Shown: positions 1 through 8,528 of the stretch, piece by piece | How the letters are laid out: each line of letters begins with the position of its first letter | Position numbering within the stretch: position 1 is the first letter of the stretch | Assembly: GCF_003696265.1 (NCBI RefSeq) | Contig: NZ_RFFH01000010.1 | Span: 95,263-159,262 of the forward strand | DNA: 64,000 nucleotides | Source of the DNA: Nocardia stercoris | GTDB lineage: Bacteria; Actinomycetota; Actinomycetes; Mycobacteriales; Mycobacteriaceae | Direction: 5' to 3' | The notes under the pieces: model-generated | Database searches by the model: none | The model's input: the letters and a program-made list of their open reading frames with translations, nothing else | What the model was told of the DNA's origin: nothing | Position numbers and translations under genes: made by a program

Positions 1-32
1 GTATGTAGCGGCTGGGATGTCGAGGAGAATTC

Positions 33-860
33 ATGTCCGCTGCTTCGCACAGCACCGCACCCGCCGAGATGTATCGCCCAGTGCCGCTCCTGCAGGACAA
101 GGTCATCGTGATCTCGGGTGTCGGACCCGGCCTGGGGCATTCGCTCAGTATCGAAGCGGCCCGCATGGGGGCGCGGGTCGTCCTGGTGAGCCGGACCCGC
201 AAGAAGCTGGAGAAGCTCGCCGACGAGGTGCGGGCCGAGGGCGGAACCGCGCTGGTGGTGGACGCCGACATCACCGACGAAGAACAGCGGCGGCGCATCG
301 TCGAGCAGACCCTCGTCGAATACGGGCGCGCGGACTGCCTGATCAACAACGCCTTCGCCATCCCGCCCATGAACCCGATCAGCACCATCGAGCTGGACTA
401 CCTGCGCGCCGCGAACGAGACCAATGTCTTCGCGCCCCTGCGACTTTCGACGCTGTTCAGTGACGCGCTGGAACAGAGCCGCGGTTCGATCATCATGCTG
501 AACTCGTGCGTGTCCTACAGCTCGCAGCCCGAGTACTCCGGGTACAAACTCTCCAAGGGCGCCCTGCAGCACCTCGCGCAGTCGCTGGCCACCGAGCTCG
601 GCCCGCGCGGGATCCGGGTCAACAGCGTCGCGCCGTCGTACGTCTACGAGGACATCAACAAGGCGTACTTCGACTATCTCGCGCAGAAAGCGGGAGTCAC
701 GCACGAGGACATCTACCGCGAGAAGGCCGCGCCGACCGACCTGCGCCGGCTCGCCGGGCCCGAAGAAGTGGCCCGCGCCACCCTGTTCCTGGCCAGCGAC
801 CTGGCGACCGCGGTGACCGGTCAGATGCTGACCGTCGACTGTGGGGAGTTCCACCGATGA
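33..860 (+). CDS. SDR family oxidoreductase
   Basis: A 275-residue classical short-chain dehydrogenase/reductase, expected to be a cytosolic NAD(P)-dependent alcohol/ketone oxidoreductase. The N-terminal Rossmann motif reads SGVGPGLG (about residues 29-36), followed by VLVSRTRKKLEKL; the NNAF segment replaces the usual NNAG; Ser of the NSCVS strand and the YKLSK (YxxxK) pair form the catalytic site; a DCGEFHR tail closes it. The ATG at 33 is preceded by GAGGAGA at 22-28. Its stop overlaps the ATG of the next gene (ATGA, 857-860), so the two are translationally coupled. Substrate cannot be told from sequence; SDRs beside DapB-like reductases are common in actinobacterial catabolic loci. Confidence 0.9.
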   Translation: MSAASHSTAPAEMYRPVPLLQDKVIVISGVGPGLGHSLSIEAARMGARVVLVSRTRKKLEKLADEVRAEGGTALVVDADITDEEQRRRIVEQTLVEYGRADCLINNAFAIPPMNPISTIELDYLRAANETNVFAPLRLSTLFSDALEQSRGSIIMLNSCVSYSSQPEYSGYKLSKGALQHLAQSLATELGPRGIRVNSVAPSYVYEDINKAYFDYLAQKAGVTHEDIYREKAAPTDLRRLAGPEEVARATLFLASDLATAVTGQMLTVDCGEFHR

Positions 861-1936
861 GCGGCCGCAAGCGAATCGTGTTGTGGGGCACCGGCGTTGT
901 CGGTTCCATGGTGTTGCGCGAGATCCTGCGGCATCCGCGGTTCGAGCTGGCCGGGGTGGGCGTGAGCAACCCCGACAAGGTCGGGGTCGACGCGGGCGAT
1001 CTGTGTGGCGAGCCGAAAACCGGTGTGCTGGCCACGAATTCGATCGACGAGCTGATCGCGCTGCGGCCGGATGCGGTGGTCCACTACGGTCCGACCGCGG
1101 CCAAGGCCGACGACAACATCCGGGTGATCGGCGCGTTCCTGCGCGCCGGGATCGACGTGTGCTCCACGGCCATGACCCCGTGGGTGTGGCCGGGCATGGC
1201 CCAGGTGCCCGACGTCTGGCGGGATCCGATCACCGAGGCCTGCGCCGCGGGCGGGGCCTCCTGCTTCACCACCGGCATCGATCCCGGCTTCGCCAACGAC
1301 CTGTTCCCCATGACCCTCATGGGCCTGTGCGGCGAAGTGCAATCCGTGCGGGCTTCGGAACTACTCGACTACACCGACTACGAGGGCGACTACGAATTCG
1401 AGATGGGTATCGGCCACCCGCCGGAATTCAAAGCGCTGCTGGAATATCCGGACGTGCTGATCATGGCGTGGGGCCCGACCGTGCCGATGATCGCGGCCGC
1501 CGTCGGCATCGAACTCGACACCATCACCACCACCTGGGAGAAGTGGGTGACCCCGACGGACCGGCCGTCCGCCAAGGGGGTGATCGAGGCGGGCACTGTC
1601 GCCGCGATCCGCTTCACGGTCAACGGCGTGTTCCGTGGCCGCGAGGTCATCACCCTCGAGCACGTCAACCGCATCGGCCGCGACGCCGCCCCCGAGTGGC
1701 CCACCGGCACCCGCGACGACGTCTACCGCGTGGATATCGTCGGCTCGCCGTCGATTTCGCAGGAGACGTCCTTCAGCTTCACCGACGCGGGCCCGGGACG
1801 CACCCCGGCGGTCGCGGGCTGCCTGGCCACCGGCATGCGGGCGCTTAACGCCGTGCCCGCGGTGAACGACCTGCCGCCCGGCTGGGTGACGGCGCTGGAC
1901 CTGCCGCTCGTTCCGGGCGTGGGCACCATCCGCTGA
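857..1936 (+). CDS. DapB-like NAD(P)H-dependent oxidoreductase
   Basis: A 359-residue protein of the dihydrodipicolinate-reductase-like / NAD(P)H-dependent amine dehydrogenase type. The N-terminus has a GTGVVGS dinucleotide-binding loop (residues 11-17), and the central part contains HYGPTAAKADDNI and TTGIDPGFANDLF segments typical of this family. The start at 857 is fixed by the ATGA overlap with the preceding SDR stop, not by the longer open frame that runs upstream. The pair would act on a shared substrate, for instance a carbonyl/amine interconversion; that is inference. The gene ends just before a perfect palindromic terminator at 1984. Confidence 0.85.
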   Translation: MSGRKRIVLWGTGVVGSMVLREILRHPRFELAGVGVSNPDKVGVDAGDLCGEPKTGVLATNSIDELIALRPDAVVHYGPTAAKADDNIRVIGAFLRAGIDVCSTAMTPWVWPGMAQVPDVWRDPITEACAAGGASCFTTGIDPGFANDLFPMTLMGLCGEVQSVRASELLDYTDYEGDYEFEMGIGHPPEFKALLEYPDVLIMAWGPTVPMIAAAVGIELDTITTTWEKWVTPTDRPSAKGVIEAGTVAAIRFTVNGVFRGREVITLEHVNRIGRDAAPEWPTGTRDDVYRVDIVGSPSISQETSFSFTDAGPGRTPAVAGCLATGMRALNAVPAVNDLPPGWVTALDLPLVPGVGTIR

Positions 1937-1983
1937 ACCCCGCACACGCCCTGCCGCGACTCGGCGGTGCGACCTCGACCGAG

Positions 1984-2019
1984 CACTGGGGCCCCGCCGA
2001 ATTCGGCGGGGCCCCAGTG
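1984..2019. terminator. Perfect 36-nt palindromic bidirectional terminator
   Basis: A perfect inverted repeat centred on GAATTC with arms of 18 nt (CACTGGGGCCCCGCCGAA and its exact complement). It sits 47 bp after the plus-strand oxidoreductase and 17 bp beyond the 3' end of the minus-strand TauD gene, so it can terminate both convergent transcripts. There is no U-run, as is usual for high-GC actinobacterial terminators. Confidence 0.8.
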
Positions 2020-2036
2020 TCTTCCGTCGTCCGAGA

Positions 2037-2966
2037 TCAGTTCGCACTGCCCGCGAACGATGCGCCGGCGACGGAGCGGGACGATTCGCCGTCGATCCCG
2101 ACCGGCACGTCCCCTTCCAAGGTGGTCCGATACAGCACCCGCACCACATCGGTGTGGTCGAGGTCGCTGGGCGCCAGGTGCGCGGTGGCCCGGTTGTCCC
2201 AGAAGGCGACGGTGCCCGGCGTCCAGCGCAAGCGCACCGTGTAGGCGGGGTCGGACACCTCGTCGAACAGCAGCGACAGCAGTGCGTCGCTCTGGCGCGG
2301 GCTCAGGCCCAGGATGCGGGTGGTGAAGCCCGGATTCACGAACAGCAGCCGCTCACCCGTCACCGGGTGCACGCGAACCACCGGGTGCTCGGTGACCAGC
2401 GGGTTCGCCGCGACCCGGCGGCCGTAGTCGCTGTCGGCGTCCCAGAACGGCGCCCGCCCGCCGAAACGGTGCTCGGCACGCAGCCCGTCGACCAGCGTCT
2501 TGAGCGAATCGGGCAAACCGGCGTAGGCGGCGGCCAGGTTGGTCCACTGCGTGTCGCCACCGCGCTCGGGCACGATGTCGGCACGCAGCAGCGAGGCCGC
2601 GGGCGGGTTGATCAGCGGCGAGATGTCGGTGTGCCACTGATTGGTGTAGCTGACCTTGCGCTTGCCCAGGCGCTTCTCGTACAGCCGGCTGTCGACGGCG
2701 AGGATCTCCGGGTACTCGGTCGGGGCATCGGTGTCGTACGGGTGCGACGGAGTGACCGCGCCGAAGCGGCGGCTGAACGCGATCTGCTCGGCGTGCCCGA
2801 TCTGCTGGTCCCGGAAGAACAGCACCTTGTACTCGTGCAGGGCGGCGGTCAAGGTGGCGATCTGGGCATCGGTGAAGTCGGCGCGCAGATCGATGTCCGA
2901 TACCTCGGCGCCGATGTGGCCGGCGACCGGGGTGAAGGTGAACGCGCGGATCTCGGTGGTGGTCAT
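2037..2966 (-). CDS. TauD/TfdA family Fe(II)/2-oxoglutarate dioxygenase
   Basis: A 309-residue taurine-dioxygenase-family enzyme. The iron-binding facial triad is visible: His and Asp of QWHTDIS (about residue 112) and the distal His of WDNRATAHLAP (about 265), followed by the Arg of the RVLYRTTLEG strand that binds 2-oxoglutarate. Family members hydroxylate the carbon next to a sulfonate or sulfate and release sulfite or sulfate. It is the last gene of a minus-strand operon with an LLM monooxygenase and a sulfonate-type ABC transporter, which supports a role in organosulfur desulfurization. The 23-bp gap from the LLM gene contains AGAGAGGAAATG, a good ribosome site. The exact substrate (alkylsulfonate, alkyl sulfate or taurine) is not determinable. 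Confidence 0.9.
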   Translation of the reverse strand: MTTTEIRAFTFTPVAGHIGAEVSDIDLRADFTDAQIATLTAALHEYKVLFFRDQQIGHAEQIAFSRRFGAVTPSHPYDTDAPTEYPEILAVDSRLYEKRLGKRKVSYTNQWHTDISPLINPPAASLLRADIVPERGGDTQWTNLAAAYAGLPDSLKTLVDGLRAEHRFGGRAPFWDADSDYGRRVAANPLVTEHPVVRVHPVTGERLLFVNPGFTTRILGLSPRQSDALLSLLFDEVSDPAYTVRLRWTPGTVAFWDNRATAHLAPSDLDHTDVVRVLYRTTLEGDVPVGIDGESSRSVAGASFAGSAN

Positions 2967-2989
2967 GACATTTCCTCTCTACGGGCCGG

Positions 2990-4339
2990 TCAGGCGCTGA
3001 CCGGGCTGAGTCGGGTCGGGTCCGGGGCGAACTGGCTCTCCACCGGCTCGAGGCCGTAGTGGCCGCGCAGCGTGGTGGCGGTGTACTCGGTGCGGAACAG
3101 GCCGCGCGCCTGCAGGATCGGCACCACCCGGTCCACGAAGTCCTCGAGACCGCCGGGCAGGTACGGCGGCATGATGTTGAAGCCGTCGGCCGCGCCACCG
3201 GAGAACCAGGCCTGCAGGTCGTCGGCGATCTGTTCGGGGGTGCCGGCCAGTGTGCGGTGGCCGCGGCCGCCGCCGAGCTTGCCGATCAACCCGCGCACGG
3301 TCAGCTGTTCCTGCTCGGCCAGCTCCTTGACCAGGGTGAAGCGGCTCTTACCGCCTTCGATGGCGCTCTCGTCCGGCAGCGGGGGCAGGGGTGCGTCGAG
3401 CGCGTGCTCGGTGAGATCGACGCCGAGCAGGGCGGACAGCTGACGCAGCGCGTAGTCGGGGGAGATGAGGTCGGTGAACTCCTGCTCCAAGGCCCGGGCC
3501 TGCTCCTCGGTGTCGGCGATGAACGGCACGATGCCCGGCAGAACCTTCAGCTCACCGTGCGCCCGGCCGTATTTCGCGAGCCGGGCCTTCAAGTCCCGGT
3601 AGAACCGCTGCCCCTCCTCGAGGGTGCGCTGCGCGGTGAACACGGCCTCGGCGTAACGGGCGGCGAACTCCTTGCCCGCCTCCGAGGATCCCGCCTGGAC
3701 CAGCAGCGGCCGGCCCTGCGGGCCGCGCGGCGAGTTCAACGGACCACGCACCCGGAAGCGCTCGCTGTGGTGATCGATGGTGTGCACCTTGTCCGGATCG
3801 GCGAAGACGCCGGTCTCGGGGTCGAGCACGATCGCGTCGGACTCCCAGCTGTCCCAGAGTTCGATCGCCACCTCGACGAACTCCTGGGCGCGTTCGTAGC
3901 GGCGAGCGTGCTCGGGAATCGCGTCGTAGCCGAAGTTGTAGGCCTCGTCGACGCCACCGGAGGTGACGATGTTCCAGCCCGCGCGGCCGTGGCTGATGTG
4001 GTCCAGCGAGGCGAACTTCCGGGCCAGGTTGAACGGTTCGTTGTAGCTGGTGGAGGCGGTCGCGATCAGGCCGATCCGGCTGGTCGCGGTGGCGATCGCC
4101 GACAGCAGGGTGATCGGCTCGAAGACCGCGAGCGCGTTGCGCTGCACCCGCGGACCGACCGCGAGACCGTCGGCGAAGAACACCGAATCGAGCTTGCCGC
4201 GTTCGGCGATCCGGCCCAGTTCCTGGAAGTGGGCCACGTCGAGCACCCGGTGTGCTTCGGTGCGCGGGTGACGCCAGGCGGCCTCGTGGTGGCCAACGCC
4301 CATCAGGAAAGCGTTGAGGTGGAAGGTTTTCGGGGACAT
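2990..4339 (-). CDS. LLM flavin monooxygenase (NtaA/SnaA/DszA-like)
   Basis: A 449-residue bacterial-luciferase-like monooxygenase of the NtaA/SnaA/DszA/SoxA group, FMNH2-dependent. Diagnostic parts: HLNAFLMGVGHHEAAWRHP at the start, DSVFFADGLAVG, FNLARKFASLDHISHGRAGW with the typical NIVTS strand, and LVQAGSSEAGKEFAARYAE. The length matches the family norm (about 440-460). It lies between the ABC permease and the TauD gene on the same strand (gaps of about 23 bp each side), so it probably cleaves an imported organosulfur compound and needs an external flavin reductase, none of which is adjacent here. The sulfur role comes from context; nitrilotriacetate-type substrates remain possible for the family. 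Confidence 0.9.
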   Translation of the reverse strand: MSPKTFHLNAFLMGVGHHEAAWRHPRTEAHRVLDVAHFQELGRIAERGKLDSVFFADGLAVGPRVQRNALAVFEPITLLSAIATATSRIGLIATASTSYNEPFNLARKFASLDHISHGRAGWNIVTSGGVDEAYNFGYDAIPEHARRYERAQEFVEVAIELWDSWESDAIVLDPETGVFADPDKVHTIDHHSERFRVRGPLNSPRGPQGRPLLVQAGSSEAGKEFAARYAEAVFTAQRTLEEGQRFYRDLKARLAKYGRAHGELKVLPGIVPFIADTEEQARALEQEFTDLISPDYALRQLSALLGVDLTEHALDAPLPPLPDESAIEGGKSRFTLVKELAEQEQLTVRGLIGKLGGGRGHRTLAGTPEQIADDLQAWFSGGAADGFNIMPPYLPGGLEDFVDRVVPILQARGLFRTEYTATTLRGHYGLEPVESQFAPDPTRLSPVSA

Positions 4340-4362
4340 CGAGCGTCTTTCTGGTGAGGGGA

Positions 4363-5478
4363 TCAGGCGGTGCGCCAGCGGGACAGCCGACGTTCGACGG
4401 CGACGAGGACACCGTTGAACAGCAGGCCCAGCAGCGAGATCGCGATGATTCCGGCGTACATCTGCGGAATCTGGAAGTTCTGTTGCGCGGCGGTGATCAG
4501 ATAGCCGAGACCGGCTCGGGCTCCGGCCATTTCGGCCGCGACCAGCACCAGAATCGAGGAGGAGGCGGCCATCCGGATCCCGGTGAAGATCGAGGGCAGT
4601 GCCGCCGGCCAGACCACCTTCTGGAACAGCCGGACCGGGGAAAGTCCCAGCGATGCCGCGGATTTGAGTAGCAGCGGATCCACCGCGCGCACCCCGCTGA
4701 TGGTGTTCAGCAGGATCGGGAAGAAGGCGGCGTAGACCACGAGCGCGATCTTCGAGGTTTCGCCGATGCCGAGGATCAGGATGAACACCGGCAACAGGGC
4801 CAGCGCGGCGGTATTACGGAACAGCTCGAGGACCGGCCCGAGCAGATCGGCCACCAGCCGGTTCCAGGCGATGGCGACCCCGATCGGCACCGCGGTGAGC
4901 AGCGCGAGCGCGAACCCGGTCAGGGCGCGGGTGAGGCTGGCCTGCACGTGGTCCTGCATCTGGCCGTTGCGGACCAGATCCGCGAACGCCTGCAGCACCG
5001 TCGACAACGGTGGCAGGAAAACCTGGTCCACCAGTCCGGTGCGCGGCGCGATCTCCCACAGTGCGAGAATCACGGCGATGGCGGCCAGCGGGCGCACGAT
5101 CCGCCAGGTCAGCCGGCCCACGACGCGTGCCGCACGCAGGGCCGCGGGTGAGGTTCGCGCGGTCGCCGCGGACGGTGTCGAGAGCGGCGCGTCCGGTGTC
5201 GTTCCGGAGGATTCGGCGCCGGTGGCGGTCGGGGTGTCGGGCTGCGCGGCGTGGGTTTCGCCGGGCGCGGTGGCGGCCGCGGAGTCCGAAGGCGCCGGTG
5301 CGGTCGTGTCGCCGACAGCCGGGGCTTCGCCGGGTGCGGTCGCGTCGCCGGCGGCCGGGGTTCGGCCGGGTGCGGTCGACGGACGCTGTGTCGTGGCGCC
5401 CGGGGGCGAGAGCTGTTCTGCGGCAGCGGGGTTCGCTTGAGCGGTGTCGGCCGCGCCGACCTGCAGTGCGCTAGACAT
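4363..5478 (-). CDS. ABC transporter permease, sulfonate/nitrate type
   Basis: A 371-residue SsuC/TauC-like permease with five to six membrane segments in the C-terminal ~260 residues and the EAA loop as EMAGARAGLGYLI. I chose the ATG at 5478 (MSSALQV) rather than one 14 codons upstream, since it overlaps the ATPase stop (TAG at 5471-5473). Unusual: the first ~100 residues are a low-complexity Ala/Pro/Thr/Gly-rich stretch (PAAGDATAPGEAPA-like) before the first helix at ARVVGRLTWRIV. SsuC homologues lack this, so it is a probably disordered cytoplasmic extension. Together with the ATPase and lipoprotein it forms a complete importer. Confidence 0.9.
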   Translation of the reverse strand: MSSALQVGAADTAQANPAAAEQLSPPGATTQRPSTAPGRTPAAGDATAPGEAPAVGDTTAPAPSDSAAATAPGETHAAQPDTPTATGAESSGTTPDAPLSTPSAATARTSPAALRAARVVGRLTWRIVRPLAAIAVILALWEIAPRTGLVDQVFLPPLSTVLQAFADLVRNGQMQDHVQASLTRALTGFALALLTAVPIGVAIAWNRLVADLLGPVLELFRNTAALALLPVFILILGIGETSKIALVVYAAFFPILLNTISGVRAVDPLLLKSAASLGLSPVRLFQKVVWPAALPSIFTGIRMAASSSILVLVAAEMAGARAGLGYLITAAQQNFQIPQMYAGIIAISLLGLLFNGVLVAVERRLSRWRTA

Positions 5479-6307
5479 GGGTGGGGCTCCCCTCGGTTGC
5501 GGTACCGGACAGTGCCGCACGCTCGAGCCCCTGGGCGCGGGCCACCTCGTCGTGCAACAGCGTCCAGATCTCGTGGCGGATCTCGCGGAAGCGTTCGGTG
5601 GAGCGGATGTCGGTGCCGGCTGCGTCGCCGCGGTCCAGGTCGACGTCGACGATCGCCTTGATCCGGCCCGGACGCGAGGTCAGCACGGCGACGCGTTGAC
5701 CGAGGTACACCGCCTCGTCGATGCCGTGGGTGATGAACAGGATGGTCTTGCCGGTACTGCGCCAGATCCGCAGCAGTTCGTCCTGCAGCGATTCGCGGGT
5801 CTGGGCGTCGAGGGCGGCGAACGGTTCGTCCATCAGCAGCACCTGCGGGTCGAAGGCGAGGCTGCGGGCGATGGCGACCCGCTGTTTCATCCCGCCGGAC
5901 AACTGGCTGGGATAGCGATCGCCGAAGCCGTCCAGACCCACCAGCTCCAGATAGTGCTGGGCGATCTGCCGCCGTTCCCGCCGCCGGATTCCCTTGGCTT
6001 CCAAGCCGAATTCGATATTGCCGCGGGCCGTGCGCCAGGGCAGCAGCGCGTACTGCTGGAATACGATGCCGCGGTCCAGGCCCGGACCGGTGATCGGTGA
6101 CCCGTCGAGCAGCAAGTGCCCGGCGGTGGGAGTGGCGAGTCCGCCGACCAGGTCGAGCAGCGTCGACTTGCCGGATCCGCTGGGGCCGACCAGGACCAGG
6201 AACTCCCCGTCGCGTACCTCCAGGTCGATATCGTCGAGCGCGGTGAACGCGTCGCCGAACTCTTTGCGCAGGCCGCTGATCGTCAGTTTCGCTGTGGCAG
6301 TGCTCAT
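5471..6307 (-). CDS. ABC transporter ATP-binding protein, sulfonate/nitrate type
   Basis: A 278-residue SsuB/TauB-like ATPase. Walker A GPSGSGKSTLL, Q-loop FQQYALLPW, signature LSGGMKQRVAIARSLA, Walker B VLLMDEPFAALD and the switch His in FITHGIDEA are all present, so it should be active. The ATG at 6307 overlaps the binding-protein stop (ATGA, 6304-6307) and its own stop overlaps the permease start, showing tight translational coupling. It energises import at the cytoplasmic face of the membrane. Confidence 0.95.
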   Translation of the reverse strand: MSTATAKLTISGLRKEFGDAFTALDDIDLEVRDGEFLVLVGPSGSGKSTLLDLVGGLATPTAGHLLLDGSPITGPGLDRGIVFQQYALLPWRTARGNIEFGLEAKGIRRRERRQIAQHYLELVGLDGFGDRYPSQLSGGMKQRVAIARSLAFDPQVLLMDEPFAALDAQTRESLQDELLRIWRSTGKTILFITHGIDEAVYLGQRVAVLTSRPGRIKAIVDVDLDRGDAAGTDIRSTERFREIRHEIWTLLHDEVARAQGLERAALSGTATEGSPTHV

Positions 6308-7383
6308 TTCGCGATCGCCTCGCCGTTCGGGCCGCTGTCGGAGGGATAGGTGCCGTTGGCGTACGGGTTGTACTGGTTGGTGAACAGGTCGGCGGCGTGC
6401 AGCTTGCCGGCCGCCTGATCGCCGTTGCGGCCCAGCCAGTCGATCCAGATCTGGATCTCCTTTTCGGCGATCACCGCGCCGGGCACCGGGATTCCGGGAC
6501 TCTTCCAGATCTTCACCAGGCCGTCGTTCTCGTTGCGGCCGCGCGCGGCGATGACGGCGCGGAACTTGGCCTGCACCTGATCGGTCGGTGTGGTCTGCAG
6601 CCAGCGAATCGCGCGCGCGGTGCCCTGCACGAAGTCCTTCACCGCGTCGGGATGGGCGGCGATGTAGTCGGTGCGGAACACGTAGGTGCCGTAGTCGAAT
6701 TTGCCGAACAGTGCCTTGTCGGTGAACAACGTCCGCACGCCGCCGCGCTGGTCGGCGACATCGAGGAACGGGCTGCTGAGCGCGGCGACGTCCACTTGGC
6801 CGTTGCGCAGCGCCTCCTCCGCGCTGACCGGCGGGATCACCACGAATTGCACCGACTTGATCTCGTCCTCGGTCAAGCCGTTGTCGTGCAGCCATTCCCG
6901 GGCCACGAATTCGTAGTGGGCGCCCAGGGTGTTCACCGCGATCTTCTTGCCGATCAGATCGCGTGCCGAGTTGATCGGTGAATTGTCCTTCACCAGATAG
7001 GCGCCGAAGGAGAGGTCGTCGGAGCCGTAGGATGCGAGCACCGATTTCACCGGAGCGCCACCGGAGACCAGTTTCACCACCGCGCCGTTGAACGCACTAC
7101 CGAATTCGATCTGCTTGGTGGCCGCGGCCTGGATATTGGCCGGGCCGCTGGTGGTGTCGCTCTCCCAGTGGAGCTGGATCTTGGAGAAGTAGCCGAGGCT
7201 GTCGGCGAGCTCGTAGGCGGTCACGATGCCCGACTGGCCCTGATAACGCAGCACATCCTTGCCGTCGGCGGTGGTTCCGGGACCGGAGTGGCCGCAGGCG
7301 GTCGTCAGCGCGAGGACGGCGGACAGCGTCAGCAGGGCGGAGAGGGTGCGCAGCCGGCGTCGGCCTACACGGGTGGTCGGCAT
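6304..7383 (-). CDS. ABC transporter substrate-binding lipoprotein (SsuA/TauA-like)
   Basis: A 359-residue binding protein. Starting at the ATG at 7383, the N-terminus is an Arg-rich lipoprotein signal (TTRVGRRRLRTLSALL) ending in lipobox LTTAC, so the mature protein is lipid-anchored outside the membrane. The body has the NMT1/SsuA fold hallmarks: YQGQSGIVTAYELADSLGYF near the start, GKKIAVNTLGAHYEFVAREWL, and VDVAALSSPFLDVA. First structural gene of the importer operon, 94 bp downstream of a leader peptide (7478-7552). Ligand unknown; operon partners argue for an organosulfur compound. Confidence 0.92.
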   Translation of the reverse strand: MPTTRVGRRRLRTLSALLTLSAVLALTTACGHSGPGTTADGKDVLRYQGQSGIVTAYELADSLGYFSKIQLHWESDTTSGPANIQAAATKQIEFGSAFNGAVVKLVSGGAPVKSVLASYGSDDLSFGAYLVKDNSPINSARDLIGKKIAVNTLGAHYEFVAREWLHDNGLTEDEIKSVQFVVIPPVSAEEALRNGQVDVAALSSPFLDVADQRGGVRTLFTDKALFGKFDYGTYVFRTDYIAAHPDAVKDFVQGTARAIRWLQTTPTDQVQAKFRAVIAARGRNENDGLVKIWKSPGIPVPGAVIAEKEIQIWIDWLGRNGDQAAGKLHAADLFTNQYNPYANGTYPSDSGPNGEAIAK

Positions 7384-7446
7384 TGTCGAAACTTTCGCTG
7401 AGAGCACCGCGAATTGCTCGGCGGTGGTGGGGAAGTGGAATCACGC

Positions 7447-7480
7447 TGATATCCGCCGGGGGTCCCCCGGAAACGGATCA
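7447..7480 (-). promoter_or_regulatory. Attenuator-like hairpin overlapping leader-peptide stop
   Basis: A GC-rich stem-loop: CCGGGGG-T-CCCCCGG (7456-7470, perfect 7-bp stem) nested in an outer stem formed by TGAT/CCG and CGGATCA halves (7447-7455 with 7474-7480). In the minus-strand transcript the outer arm contains the UGA stop of the leader peptide, so a ribosome stalled in the leader's last codons would prevent the structure from forming. The spacing to the binding-protein start is about 64 nt. This geometry is that of translation-coupled attenuation; the mechanism itself is inferred. Confidence 0.6.
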
Positions 7481-7552
7481 GGGTCGACAGATTCCCTGCG
7501 GCACGCGCATGAGGTCGACGACTCGGCGTCTGGTGAAGAGCAAGGTCCGCAT
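7478..7552 (-). CDS. Leader peptide (24 aa), probable cysteine/sulfur attenuator
   Basis: A 24-codon open frame starting ATG at 7552 with a strong ribosome site (AAAGGAG, 6 nt upstream). The peptide begins MRTLLFTRRR, continues VVDLM and ends RVPQGICRP. Actinobacterial sulfur-uptake operons are often preceded by short leaders with an R-R-x-V-D-L core and a Cys-Arg tail, and this matches. The Cys codon is third from the end, and the stop lies inside a hairpin. The peptide is probably functionless as a product; ribosome stalling at the Cys/Arg codons when sulfur is short would switch the downstream operon on. Too short for ordinary gene calling. Confidence 0.7.
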   Translation of the reverse strand: MRTLLFTRRRVVDLMRVPQGICRP

Positions 7553-7664
7553 CGTCGTCTCCTTTCGGTGCTCGAATATTCGGTGCCCCGGTCGTGTATT
7601 CATATTGGGGCGCGAAAGATGCTGGGGCAATGGCTATTTCACGATATGGAAATCAGTGTGAGTC

Positions 7665-8426
7665 TTATTCGGATGCCGCTGCCGGGGTGTCGAGCAGCGG
7701 GCCCACGCGGTGGGCGATCCGGCGCATGGACGGGACGATCCGGTTGACCAGCTCGTCGGTCAGTCGCCGTGACCGCGCCTGCACGGCGAGCGCGCCGTGG
7801 ACCCGGTTGCCCGCGCCCGCGATCGGCACCGCCAGGCAGCGGATCGGGTCGGCGGCGTCGATCTCGGTCACCGCGAAACCGTTGCGGCGCACCCGGTCCA
7901 GGTCCGCATGCAGGCCGTCCGGTGCACCGGACGCCCGGCCCGCCAGTTCCTCGGCGACCGTGTGCGCGGCGGAGAACGCCAGCAGCGCCTGCCCGGCCGC
8001 GCTGGACCGCAACGGCTGTCTGGGCGCGGGAATCTGATGCTCGCAGAACCAGATCGGTGGCCGGGCCTGGAAGACGGTGTGGACCTGGCGATCCGCCACG
8101 GTACTGACGCTGACCGTGATCCGGATCCCGGCGGCCAGCGCGAACAGATGCGGTGCGGCGGAATCGAGTTCGAACCGCGACAGCGCCGGGCGCGCCAGCG
8201 ACACCAGGCCGGCACCGATCCGGTATCGGTCGGTCGCCACGTCCTGCTGCAACAGCTTGCCCCGCACCAGCGCCTGCGCGAGCCGATGGGTGGTGCTCAC
8301 CGGCAGCCCGGCCAGCTGCGCCAGCTCGCTCACCGACAGCTCCGGATCGTTGCTCTCGAAGCAGGCGAGGACCGCGATAGCGCGGTCGACGGCCCGAGCC
8401 CCGGAACGAGGTTCCTCGACAGCCAT
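7665..8426 (-). CDS. IclR family transcriptional regulator
   Basis: A 253-residue regulator. The N-terminal winged helix reads AVDRAIAVLACFESNDPELSV then ELAQLAGLPVSTTHRLAQALV (recognition helix about residues 40-55). The remainder is the IclR effector domain with the PLRSSAAGQALLAF segment and the IDAADPIRCLAVPI strand. It is co-oriented with the sulfonate operon but 112 bp upstream of the leader peptide, so it could be its regulator; equally it may control itself. Effector unknown. The start at 8426 is followed closely by the first helix and is preceded by AGGAGG. Confidence 0.9.
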   Translation of the reverse strand: MAVEEPRSGARAVDRAIAVLACFESNDPELSVSELAQLAGLPVSTTHRLAQALVRGKLLQQDVATDRYRIGAGLVSLARPALSRFELDSAAPHLFALAAGIRITVSVSTVADRQVHTVFQARPPIWFCEHQIPAPRQPLRSSAAGQALLAFSAAHTVAEELAGRASGAPDGLHADLDRVRRNGFAVTEIDAADPIRCLAVPIAGAGNRVHGALAVQARSRRLTDELVNRIVPSMRRIAHRVGPLLDTPAAASE

Positions 8427-8528
8427 GGGTCCTCCTGCCCGACGGATTCGGTGATGCGCGAACTATCCGCCCGAACGCCGGGCCGGAACAAGGATTGCGC
8501 GCACCGCGAGCCGAGCTGCGACCCCGGT

